DNA from: an uncultured Nitrosomonadales bacterium
GTDB lineage: Bacteria > Pseudomonadota > Gammaproteobacteria > Burkholderiales > Gallionellaceae
NCBI GenBank assembly: GCA_903934275.1
Contig: CAIZNF010000418.1
Coordinates: forward strand, 1-6,535
Direction of reading: 5' to 3'
DNA length: 6,535 nt
Positions 1-6,535 of this stretch are shown in pieces. Position 1 is the first letter of the stretch; the number at the start of each line of letters is the position of its first letter. Below the pieces are notes generated by a model. That model was not told where the DNA came from, did no database searches, and was given only the letters and a program-made list of their open reading frames with translations. Both the position numbers and the translations under genes were made by a program.

Positions 1-347
1 AGCAGGTCTTGGGCGTGCCACGCCGGCGCCGATGCCTTGTTGGCAGAAGCGCGCTTTTTGACGGCAAGGTGCGAGAGGATGCGGCGCAGTACGACGACAG
101 GTATTTTTTTGTTCTCAAACTCGACGAAAAAGATGCCCCACGGTTGGGTATTGGCGAGTGGGCGCAACTGGTGAATAGCTTTGATGCGCGCGGCATCTTC
201 TTCCTTCAAACCCAATTCATCGGGTGTGTATTCAAAAGTGAGTTCGTCGAAGCCATATTCCCGAAGCGGCCAGTCGAGTTCGTCTTCAAGGTAACGAACG
301 AGTTGGGGAAAAGCGCGGATGGAACGCAGGTGATCGCGAGTCGACAT
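1..347 (-). CDS. Putative N6-adenine DNA methylase (Eco57I-like), N-terminal 115 residues, cut by window edge
   Basis: The visible 115 residues start MSTRDHLRSIRAFPQLVRYL and continue with an acidic DELTFEYTPDELGL stretch, then QPWGIFFVEFENKKIPVVVL and a basic VKKRASANKA segment. This pattern resembles, from memory, the N-terminus of large (over 1000-residue) bacterial adenine-specific methylases that sit next to helicase genes. They transfer methyl from S-adenosylmethionine to adenine in DNA. The catalytic NPPY-type motif and SAM-binding motif would lie beyond position 1, so the enzymatic assignment is not proven here. The ATG at 347-345 is chosen because an in-frame TGA lies just upstream and a GGGG Shine-Dalgarno-like run precedes it by about 8 nt. 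It lies 14 nt after the ORF6N gene, so it is probably the third gene of one operon. The partner helicase-nuclease supports a modification role. An alternative is a combined restriction-methylase of type IIG/ISP style. Confidence 0.6.
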   Translation of the reverse strand, partial: MSTRDHLRSIRAFPQLVRYLEDELDWPLREYGFDELTFEYTPDELGLKEEDAARIKAIHQLRPLANTQPWGIFFVEFENKKIPVVVLRRILSHLAVKKRASANKASAPAWHAQDL

Positions 348-361
348 GACAATAGCCCCGG

Positions 362-850
362 TCAGTCAATGAAGCCGATGCGCCGCTTTGGCGGAGTTGG
401 CGGCGGTTGCAGGAGGGGAAGTAGTTTCTGGTAGATGTCGCACAGAACGTGGTCATGTACCAGAAGGGACTGGTCGATTTCTGCAAGGCGTTTCAGGATC
501 GTGGCGTTTGTGAGCAGCACCTCGCGCTGTTTGACAAAGGCGCGCACGATGAATACGCTCATTTTTACCGCTTCCGTGCTATTCAGCACATTCGCAGCCA
601 TCAACGCACCGTGCTCGGTGAATGCCCAGGGCAAGGACTTCGCAAACTTCAGATTGGCGAGGTGGTCGCAATTTGCGACCACCTGCTGCTTTTCTTCCGC
701 AGTGAGCCGAAAGGCAAAATCTTCCGGGAACCGATCGGTGTTGCGCTTGACTTGCTCATTGAGCCTCTTCGTCAGCACGCCATACAGGCGTGCAAGGTCC
801 GCATCCATCATGACCGGTAGCCCACGCAGAGTCAGAATCGGAATATCCAT
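362..850 (-). CDS. ORF6N (KilA-N-like) domain DNA-binding protein
   Basis: A 162-residue protein when started at the ATG at 850-848. Residues about 1-90 match the ORF6N domain: an ILTLRG strand, VMMDADLARLYGV, the hallmark TKRLNEQVKRN segment, then DRFPEDFAFRLTAEE and WAFTEHGALMAANVL. Residues about 110-150 are a predicted helical or coiled-coil tail. The protein ends in a proline run followed by KRRIGF, the usual C-terminus of bacterial chromosomal members. ORF6N proteins come from phage antirepressor-type modules and are thought to bind DNA; their function in bacterial genomes is mostly unknown. Here the gene sits between helicase and methylase, 2 nt after the helicase stop, which suggests translational coupling and an accessory or regulatory role. 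The frame is open further upstream to a GTG at 874, inside the helicase gene. The ATG is preferred because the domain normally begins a few residues from the start and a GGAG lies about 11 nt upstream. Confidence 0.85.
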   Translation of the reverse strand: MDIPILTLRGLPVMMDADLARLYGVLTKRLNEQVKRNTDRFPEDFAFRLTAEEKQQVVANCDHLANLKFAKSLPWAFTEHGALMAANVLNSTEAVKMSVFIVRAFVKQREVLLTNATILKRLAEIDQSLLVHDHVLCDIYQKLLPLLQPPPTPPKRRIGFID

Positions 851-852
851 GG

Positions 853-3800
853 TCAATTCAACTCCATCCAGCACTTGAGCACAGGCGCCACGCCCACCGG
901 TGCTTGCAATGGGCGCAGATATTCGGCGATGAGGTGTTTTTCGACTTTCTTACGCAGATCAGAAAGCGAAGTGTGTTCAATGGAGGTTTTGCGTGTGGTG
1001 TCCAGGCTAGAGCGAATCAGCGCGGCAATGGCGCCCGCCTCAGTCAACACCATTTTCCCTTGAAGATCGAAACACGCCCACACGGTTAGCCCGGCGGTAT
1101 CTGTCCAGAGCGGCTGTTCGGTCTCGGCATTTTTCTGTGTGGTGTCCGGTCGAGGGATGCGGTAGCAGAAAAATACTGCCTTGGTGTCTGGCTTGGGATT
1201 CGCTTTGCCGGTAAACACTTTGAGGGGGAAGCCAGCCAGTCGAGCGGCAAGCTCAGGGTGCTCGTCCATCAGGCGTTCGTATTCCAGTCGCAGGCTTTCG
1301 GTGTCGGTCAGATGGCCGTCGCATTGCTCGTTGATTTCCTTGATCGGATCGAATTCATCGTCCGGGGTAAGCAGCTTTCGGCCTTCAATACCCATCGTGC
1401 GGGAGATGACCAGAGTTTTATTGGTCACTCGCTGGAACAGTCGCAGGATTTCATCCAGTTCATCCGGCGGCAAGAAATTCCAGAAGGCGGTTTTGCCGCG
1501 CAGTTTTTTGCGATGCGGATGGTCGGCGATGATTTGCGCTTCGATGTCGGGGTTCATGCGCCGGTCCACACGACCGATGCGCTGCATCAGACGCACCGGA
1601 TTCCAGTGCAGGTCGTAGTTGATGAGGCGTGTGGCATCTTGCAGGTTCAAGCCCTCAGAAAGCACGTCGGTGGAAATGAGGATGCGGATTTCTTCTTTGC
1701 CTTCGGCGGCTAGTTTGGCCGTGGAGCTTTCGTTGTAATAGGGCGAGAAGCGGCGGATAACGTCGCTGCGCTGTGGCTGGCTGCTGCCGCCGTCAATGCG
1801 GCATAACCCATCAAACCCTGCCTGTTCGAGTTGCTGTTCCAGGTAACGCGCGGTATCGGCGAACTCGGTGAAGAGAATCACTTTTTCTTTTTTCAGCACT
1901 GCATCGGTTTTGAGTAATTTGATGAGCGCTTTCAGCTTGTCGTCTTTTTCCGGTTTGGCCTCGGACAACAGGTTGAGAAATTCGGCAATTTGGTTGAGGT
2001 CGTCGAAAGTATCAGCGATGATTTCATCAATTTTGTAAAGATCGGTATCGAGCTTTTCTACGGCGGATAAATGGTCGTCATTAAGAAATTCTTCTACTTG
2101 ATCTTCGTCGGCATCATCAGGCCAGAGGTCGTGATTGTGCGATTGGTTGTAATTGATGAGTTCACCGTGAGTGATCTTCCAGCGCTCCAAGCTGCGTTTA
2201 TGTTGTTCGGTATGACTATGAACCGTAATCCATGCCAGCAATTTTTGCAGCATTCGCCAGCAGGAACTCTCGAAGGCGCGGGCAGAGCTTTCAAAGCGCT
2301 TGAGGAACAGAGTGCGGATCAGGGTGACAACCTGCTTTTGGCGACCTTCATCGAAAGAACCAAGGAGCGAGTCCGCGCTGTCGCCTTTCCAATAGGCCAA
2401 CGGATAATAAATGCCCAGTACGAACAGCGGTGTTTTCTTGTGGAAGGCTTTCTCCACGGCGGTAAGCAGCTTGCCATAGGTGGCCTTGAGGTTGTAGGGA
2501 ACGACCTGGGGCGCTTCGCGTTCCGGGAACAAGGCTTCGTTCGCACCTTGCTGCTGCTGGCTTTCCTTGACGTAGCCACGGCTGCGCTGGACGACGATGT
2601 TTTCAAAGATGCGGTCTATGCGTAAAGCCTTTTCAGCATCAAAAATTTCAGTGCCGAATTCCAGATCGAGTTGGTTTGTGTCCGTGTTCTTGCCAAGCAG
2701 ATGCTTCTCCATTTGGTTGAAATGGGAGCGTAGGCTGTGGATGCCCAACTGCGTGGCATATACCGACTCGTTGCCAGCCAATTCAATCATGTGGCGGAAA
2801 TCGTGGATGGAGTTGTTGACCGGCGTTGCAGTGAACATAAAAAGTTGCTTGGGGCGGTCGCCTGATTGCATGTATTTCTGAAGCACACGGTAACGGGATG
2901 GCTCTTTCTCACCCTCACCCTTGATGCCGGTGTTGCGAAAGTGGTGCGCTTCATCTATCAGCACTACGTCGGCATCGCGCAACGTCAATTCCATATCGCG
3001 CGGCCAATGGCCTTTTCGTTGCAGGTCGGTATGGTTGTAGAGGACAAAATTTACAAAGCCGCTGTTCAGGTGAGGCAGATACTTACGAATGGCGCGTTCC
3101 CATACATCCTCGCGCGCGGCCTTTGGTGCGAACAAAACGACACGCTTGCCATCACGCACCATGCGCTCAAGCAGCATCAAGCCAACGAAGGTTTTGCCAA
3201 GGCCGACGCCATCGCACAGGAAGGCTGTGCCGAAGCGGTCAGCAATCTGTATGAGGGTTTTGTAAGCGTCCTGCTGGTACTTGGCAAGGATGGGGAATAC
3301 CTTGGACTGGCGTTGATCCCATTCGTCGGGAGTCAGTTCGTGGCCGCGCATGAGCTCGTCGAGTGCCTTGACCCAAACTTCAAACGGGCTGTATTCGCGG
3401 GTGTGGCGTTCTATCGTTTTGAGCAAGTCCGTGGTGACATCTTCCGCTTCATCCCAGTGGCGCTCGTACCATGCCTGGAGCAGGCCGACTTCCGGGCCGC
3501 GTATCTGGACGTTGAGTTCGACGTTGTCGGTAAGACCGGGGTAAGTGAAATTGGAAGAACCCACCAAACCGAATGAACCGATAACCGCAGCGCGGCCATG
3601 CGTCAAATACGCCTTGGCGTGAAACTTATCTTTGCGCGATACGCGGCACTGAATCTTGCCGGAACGGATACCCTCGACAATGGCCGGAACGCCTTTCAGA
3701 AAATCATTTTTGGACTTCTCGTTTTCGATGCTTGAATCCAGCCGACCGCTGATTTTTTTTAGGCTTTGCTCGAATGCCCGCTTGGTGCGTAGCGATACCT

Positions 3801-3996
3801 CATCGCCCATCAGGATACGAATGTGATCCACCGCTTGCCATTTGTCTTCAAGCGCCAGCAGCGCGCTAATTTCAAAGTACCCCGTGGCAATATCAATGGC
3901 CTTGGAAAGTTCGCACCAGTCCTTGATGTAGGAGCAGACTTTCCAGTCGGCATCACTGTTATCAACGATGAAAAGGTCAGAAGCGGATTTGCTCAT
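853..3996 (-). CDS. PLD-nuclease / SNF2-family helicase fusion, probable restriction-defence protein
   Basis: A 1047-residue cytoplasmic protein from the ATG at 3996. In-frame upstream starts exist: an ATG at 4026 and a TTG at 4035, the latter giving 1060 residues. Numbering from the TTG, residues about 18-200 form a phospholipase D-like (HKD) domain with HAK at 139-141 and GSSNF at 159-163. Residues about 250-830 are a superfamily 2, SNF2/HepA-type ATPase: Walker A DGVGLGKT 275-282, Walker B DEAHH 361-365, FTATP 401-405, motif V STDVLSEGLNLQ 788-799, and motif VI QRIGRVDRR 818-826. An insert of about 300 residues separates the two RecA lobes, and a C-terminal domain of about 220 residues is unassigned. 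The family couples ATP-driven translocation on duplex DNA to phosphodiester cleavage. The HKD half-site is single, so an active nuclease would need dimerisation. The usual Asp after HxK is not at its normal place, so activity is unsure. The stop codon lies 2 nt before the ORF6N start, and a methylase follows, which supports a restriction or phage-defence role. Of the starts, MSKSASDLFIVDN at 3996 best fits the domain, but its ribosome site (GAAAG) is weak. Confidence 0.9.
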   Translation of the reverse strand: MSKSASDLFIVDNSDADWKVCSYIKDWCELSKAIDIATGYFEISALLALEDKWQAVDHIRILMGDEVSLRTKRAFEQSLKKISGRLDSSIENEKSKNDFLKGVPAIVEGIRSGKIQCRVSRKDKFHAKAYLTHGRAAVIGSFGLVGSSNFTYPGLTDNVELNVQIRGPEVGLLQAWYERHWDEAEDVTTDLLKTIERHTREYSPFEVWVKALDELMRGHELTPDEWDQRQSKVFPILAKYQQDAYKTLIQIADRFGTAFLCDGVGLGKTFVGLMLLERMVRDGKRVVLFAPKAAREDVWERAIRKYLPHLNSGFVNFVLYNHTDLQRKGHWPRDMELTLRDADVVLIDEAHHFRNTGIKGEGEKEPSRYRVLQKYMQSGDRPKQLFMFTATPVNNSIHDFRHMIELAGNESVYATQLGIHSLRSHFNQMEKHLLGKNTDTNQLDLEFGTEIFDAEKALRIDRIFENIVVQRSRGYVKESQQQQGANEALFPEREAPQVVPYNLKATYGKLLTAVEKAFHKKTPLFVLGIYYPLAYWKGDSADSLLGSFDEGRQKQVVTLIRTLFLKRFESSARAFESSCWRMLQKLLAWITVHSHTEQHKRSLERWKITHGELINYNQSHNHDLWPDDADEDQVEEFLNDDHLSAVEKLDTDLYKIDEIIADTFDDLNQIAEFLNLLSEAKPEKDDKLKALIKLLKTDAVLKKEKVILFTEFADTARYLEQQLEQAGFDGLCRIDGGSSQPQRSDVIRRFSPYYNESSTAKLAAEGKEEIRILISTDVLSEGLNLQDATRLINYDLHWNPVRLMQRIGRVDRRMNPDIEAQIIADHPHRKKLRGKTAFWNFLPPDELDEILRLFQRVTNKTLVISRTMGIEGRKLLTPDDEFDPIKEINEQCDGHLTDTESLRLEYERLMDEHPELAARLAGFPLKVFTGKANPKPDTKAVFFCYRIPRPDTTQKNAETEQPLWTDTAGLTVWACFDLQGKMVLTEAGAIAALIRSSLDTTRKTSIEHTSLSDLRKKVEKHLIAEYLRPLQAPVGVAPVLKCWMELN

Positions 3997-4078
3997 CAAA
4001 TGTGCTTTCAAACAAAAGGGCAGCATACGTCGCAATCAACGCATCAGGCAACTTCAACGTATTCTTGTAGTCGGCCAT
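3977..4078 (-). CDS. Possible 33-residue leader ORF overlapping the helicase start
   Basis: The ATG at 4078 opens a 33-codon frame beginning MADYKNTLKLPDALIATYAA and ending FDEQIRF before TGA at 3979-3977. It has the best Shine-Dalgarno of the region (GGA at 4087-4085, six bases before ATG). It overlaps the first 20 bases of the helicase gene in another frame. This could let ribosomes reinitiate at the helicase ATG at 3996, which has a weak site of its own. The first 11 residues resemble from memory the start of isoleucyl-tRNA synthetase (typically M-x-DYK-x-TLNLP), but the rest does not. It may therefore be the broken 5' end of an ileS copy now serving as translation leader, or an unrelated short peptide. 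No known small-protein family is recognised, and translation is unproven. Confidence 0.35.
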   Translation of the reverse strand: MADYKNTLKLPDALIATYAALLFESTFDEQIRF

Positions 4079-4087
4079 CTTTATTCC
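4079..4087 (-). promoter_or_regulatory. Ribosome binding site of the leader ORF
   Basis: On the minus strand the sequence reads GGAATAAAG directly before ATG, with GGA six bases from the start codon. It is the clearest ribosome site upstream of the defence operon. It serves the short leader frame rather than either plausible helicase start. Confidence 0.5.
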
Positions 4088-4141
4088 AAAAAAAAACCTA
4101 TCAAAAATCCTGTCATCCTTGAAAACGCAGTTGACGGGTTT

Positions 4142-4167
4142 GTAGGTGCGAATTCATGCGCACTTAC
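4142..4167. repeat. Imperfect 9-bp inverted repeat between glgP and the defence operon
   Basis: On the plus strand GTAGGTGCG (4142-4150) pairs with CGCACTTAC (4159-4167) around the 8-base loop AATTCATG. Eight of nine positions are complementary, and the ninth is a G-U wobble in plus-strand RNA but an A-C mismatch in minus-strand RNA. No U-run follows on the minus strand, so it is not a typical intrinsic terminator for glgP. It lies 64 bases upstream of the leader ATG, where an operator for the defence operon could sit. A weak transcript-end hairpin is the alternative. Confidence 0.4.
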
Positions 4168-4229
4168 GGAAGCAACACAATGATTGCCTGCATGAGATTA
4201 AGGTGAGCGATGGACAGCACGGCGACCTG

Positions 4230-6535
4230 CTACAGCCAGCGCATCATGCCCATTTCAAATCGATGGGTCAGCATCTCATGGTACGGGTAGACACGAATGC
4301 GGTATTCCAACTTGCCGCATTGTTCCGGCTGAATTTCCAAAGCGAATATATTTTCACCCGCTTCGGTCATCGTACCTGTGTCTTCAAAACAGTAGCGGTG
4401 CGAGTTCTGCAATTTTTCACGCTTGGTAAATAAACCAAACAACATCTCTACGACCACATCGCCGGGCTGGAGGCCGTTCAGCTTGACCGCGACTTCAAAA
4501 CGCAAGCTATCGCCGTAGCTGATTTCCCGCTGCTCAGCATCCAGGCGGTGCAGTGCGGCACCCGCCCATGCATCGCGAACCCGCGCTTTCCACTCGGCAA
4601 CGACGTGTGAATTTTTGCACTGATCTTGCCTGTACAGGCGATGTTGATTGCTGGCAGGCAGGTAGCACTTGGCGAGATATTCACCCACCATGCGTTTGGA
4701 GTTGAAACGCGGCATGATGGTGGACATCGAGCGTTTGGACATCTTCACCCAATTCGGTGAAAAACCCATCTTGCCATGCTCGTAGTACAACGGCACAACA
4801 TGATCTTGCAACAACTCGTAGAAGGTGCGGGTCTCTTCGCGCGTGCGGGCTTCTTCGCTCAGCGATTCCGATACCGGCTTGATCGCCCAACCATTTTTTC
4901 CGTCATAACTCTCACCCCACCAGCCGTCCAGCACCGACAAATTGATCGTGCCATTCATGCCCGCCTTCATGCCGGATGTGCCGCTCGCTTCCAGCGGATA
5001 CAACGGGGTATTCAACCAGACATCCACACCGGAAACCAGCTTGCGTGCCAAGGCCAGATCATAACCTTCCACCATCAATATCTTGCCAACAAATTCCGGC
5101 ATTTTGGAAATATGCGTAATGTGGCGAATCAGGTCTTGCCCAGGATTATCCGCAGGGTGCGCCTTTCCGGCAAAAATAAATACGGCAGGACGTTCTGGAT
5201 TATTCAAAATTTCCCGCAGCCAATCGATGTCGCCAAACAACATGGTCGCGCGCTTGTAGGTCGCAAAACGGCGCGCGAAACCAATAGTGAGGATATTCGG
5301 GTTTTCCGGATTGACGTATTTTAGCAGGCGATCCAGATGCGCTTCCGAGCCATGATTACGAAAGTGTTGCGTACTGATGCGTTCGCGCACCATATTCAGC
5401 ATCTTGGCCTTCAGTGTCTGACGCACGCTCCAAAACAAGTGATCAGGAATACGCCCTACGCCTTCCCAGAATTCCACGTCATTCATGCGCGCGCTCCACT
5501 CTATCCCGAGCTGGCGTTCCAGCAATTCCATCCACTCGGTTGCAAGGAAAGTCGGCGCATGGACGCCGTTGGTGACGTAGGTCATCGGATTTTCTTTATG
5601 CTCGATTTCCGGCCACATATCGCTGCAAATTTTTGCCGACACATCGCCATGGATGCGCGATACGCCGTTGTTGAAACGCGTGCCCCTGATAGCCAGCGCC
5701 GTCATGTTGAAATCCGGGCTGTTCCGGGTGCGCCCCAGCGCCAGAAACTCATCGCGGGTCAATTTAAATTTCGGGTAATAAAGTTCGAAGTAGGCCTGCA
5801 CCATGCCTTCGCTGAAATGGTCGTGTCCAGCCGGTACCGGCGTATGCGTGGTAAAGATAGTGTTGGCCGCCACACATTCGAGCGCAGCTGCAAAATCCAT
5901 AACCTCCTCATCCATTTTTTGACGAACTCGTTCCAGCACCAGAAACGCCGCATGCCCTTCATTGATGTGCCACACCGTCGGTTTCAGGCCAAGCTCTTGC
6001 AGCGCGAGTACGCCACCAATGCCGAGCACGATTTCCTGCTCGATGCGCGTTACCTTGTCACCGCCATACAGGCGGTGCGTGATATCGCGGTCATGCACAT
6101 TGTTGCTTTCCAGATTGGTATCCAGCAGATACAGCGTGATATGGCCGATTTGAACCTGCCAAATCTTGATATTTAGCTTGCGGTTGGGCAAGTCCACCGA
6201 GGTGTAGGCTTCTGTGCCGTCTGCGCGCCGTGACGGAGTAATCGGCAAGTCTTCAAAATGCGAATCATGGTTGGTGGCAATCTGGTTGCCATCGCCGTCT
6301 ATAGTTTGATGGAAATAGCCTTGGCGATACAACAAACCGACACCGACGAACGGCAGACGCAGGTCGCTCGCCGCCTTGCAATGATCTCCAGCCAGAATGC
6401 CCAAACCGCCCGAATAAATCGGCAGGCTTTCGTGAAAGCCGAATTCGGCGCAGAAGTAAGCAACCAGATCATCCTTGTGCAACAAATCCGACCCGATTGG
6501 CGGCGAGCAATGGTCATGGTAAGTGTCATAGGCTG
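4230..6535 (-). CDS. glgP: Alpha-glucan (glycogen) phosphorylase, 5' end beyond window
   Basis: A cytoplasmic, pyridoxal-phosphate-dependent glycosyltransferase family 35 enzyme. It releases glucose-1-phosphate from glycogen or maltodextrins using phosphate. The frame is open to the window edge, so the TTG at 6485 is not the true start; upstream codons read AYDTYHDHCSPPIGSDLLHK. Counting from codon 6485, residues 9-58 hold the conserved AEFGFHESLPIYSGGLGILA core continuing to VGVGLLYRQGYF. HINEGHAAF is at 173-181 and THTPVPAGHDHF at 213-224. RRFATYKRA is near 405. EASGTSGMKAGMNG contains the expected cofactor lysine at residue 507 (codon 4967-4965). The sequence fits the subfamily with an extra N-terminal domain (DUF3417), which would lie outside the window; full-length members have about 850 residues and 767 codons are visible. 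No frameshift or missing motif is seen. It is a housekeeping carbon-storage gene and has no evident functional tie to the defence genes downstream. Confidence 0.95.
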   Translation of the reverse strand, partial: AYDTYHDHCSPPIGSDLLHKDDLVAYFCAEFGFHESLPIYSGGLGILAGDHCKAASDLRLPFVGVGLLYRQGYFHQTIDGDGNQIATNHDSHFEDLPITPSRRADGTEAYTSVDLPNRKLNIKIWQVQIGHITLYLLDTNLESNNVHDRDITHRLYGGDKVTRIEQEIVLGIGGVLALQELGLKPTVWHINEGHAAFLVLERVRQKMDEEVMDFAAALECVAANTIFTTHTPVPAGHDHFSEGMVQAYFELYYPKFKLTRDEFLALGRTRNSPDFNMTALAIRGTRFNNGVSRIHGDVSAKICSDMWPEIEHKENPMTYVTNGVHAPTFLATEWMELLERQLGIEWSARMNDVEFWEGVGRIPDHLFWSVRQTLKAKMLNMVRERISTQHFRNHGSEAHLDRLLKYVNPENPNILTIGFARRFATYKRATMLFGDIDWLREILNNPERPAVFIFAGKAHPADNPGQDLIRHITHISKMPEFVGKILMVEGYDLALARKLVSGVDVWLNTPLYPLEASGTSGMKAGMNGTINLSVLDGWWGESYDGKNGWAIKPVSESLSEEARTREETRTFYELLQDHVVPLYYEHGKMGFSPNWVKMSKRSMSTIMPRFNSKRMVGEYLAKCYLPASNQHRLYRQDQCKNSHVVAEWKARVRDAWAGAALHRLDAEQREISYGDSLRFEVAVKLNGLQPGDVVVEMLFGLFTKREKLQNSHRYCFEDTGTMTEAGENIFALEIQPEQCGKLEYRIRVYPYHEMLTHRFEMGMMRWL

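Larger units (their letters stand above)
4079..4229. other. Intergenic spacer between glgP and the defence operon
   Basis: This spacer of about 150 bp holds the inverted repeat, a run of nine A on the plus strand (4088-4096) and the leader ribosome site. The stretch next to the leader is AT-rich. A very weak sigma70-like arrangement on the minus strand is TTTTCA, a 17-base gap, then GATAGG; it is too poor to call as a promoter. No convincing intrinsic terminator for glgP was found, so read-through from glgP into the defence genes is possible. Only minus-strand frames of about ten codons occur here, and none is supported. Confidence 0.6.

Noticed and set aside
9..434. 141-codon plus-strand frame at the window start
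   Set aside because: It overlaps both the methylase N-terminus and the ORF6N end. The minus-strand reading has good starts, spacing and conserved domain sequence.
851..874. GTG at 874 as start of the ORF6N protein
   Set aside because: It would overlap the helicase end and add eight residues before the domain. The ATG at 850 has a better position and an upstream GGAG.
2866..3576. 236-codon plus-strand frame, with a similar one at 2071-2625
   Set aside because: Both are antisense to the SNF2/PLD gene, whose motifs are clear. The translations show no family features.
4085..4140. T-run on the minus strand as an intrinsic terminator of glgP
   Set aside because: No stable GC-rich stem directly precedes the nine T. 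Only a 4-bp GTCA/TGAC pairing with a long loop is present.
5337..6176. 279-codon open frame on the plus strand
   Set aside because: It lies wholly antisense to the well-conserved glgP, shows no recognisable domain, and fits a shadow frame of a GC-balanced gene.
6483..6485. TTG at 6485 as the glgP start
   Set aside because: The frame stays open upstream to the window edge, and the family has a further N-terminal region, so the start lies outside.

Overview
The window reads almost entirely on the minus strand, so gene order runs from high to low coordinates. Balanced GC, short intergenic gaps and a GlgP of the bacterial glucan-phosphorylase type suggest a proteobacterium, perhaps a betaproteobacterium. 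That placement is an inference from general sequence character, not from a marker gene.

Region 1 (6535 to 4230) is a housekeeping gene. It encodes an alpha-glucan (glycogen) phosphorylase, cut at its 5' end by the window edge and otherwise intact. Region 2 (4229 to 4079) is a spacer of about 150 bp holding an imperfect 9-bp inverted repeat and a run of nine A/T. It separates the metabolic gene from what follows.

Region 3 (4078 to 1) looks like a DNA-restriction or phage-defence operon. It contains a possible 33-residue leader ORF with the best Shine-Dalgarno of the region, a large protein fusing a PLD (HKD) nuclease domain to an SNF2-type helicase, a small ORF6N-domain protein, and the N-terminal 115 residues of a large protein that resembles Eco57I-like / N6-adenine DNA methylases and runs off the window. 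The genes are tightly packed: 2 nt between helicase and ORF6N protein, 14 nt between ORF6N protein and methylase. This implies co-transcription and probably translational coupling.

The simplest model is that the methylase marks host DNA while the PLD-SNF2 protein translocates on and cleaves, or otherwise blocks, unmarked DNA. The ORF6N protein would be an accessory or regulatory DNA-binding factor. The nearest described systems by architecture are ATP-dependent restriction systems with PLD nucleases (NgoAVII/CglI type) and class 1 DISARM (SNF2 helicase plus adenine methylase). The window ends before the genes that would decide between these. The first 11 residues of the leader ORF resemble the start of isoleucyl-tRNA synthetase, which could mark a recombination junction at the edge of the island.
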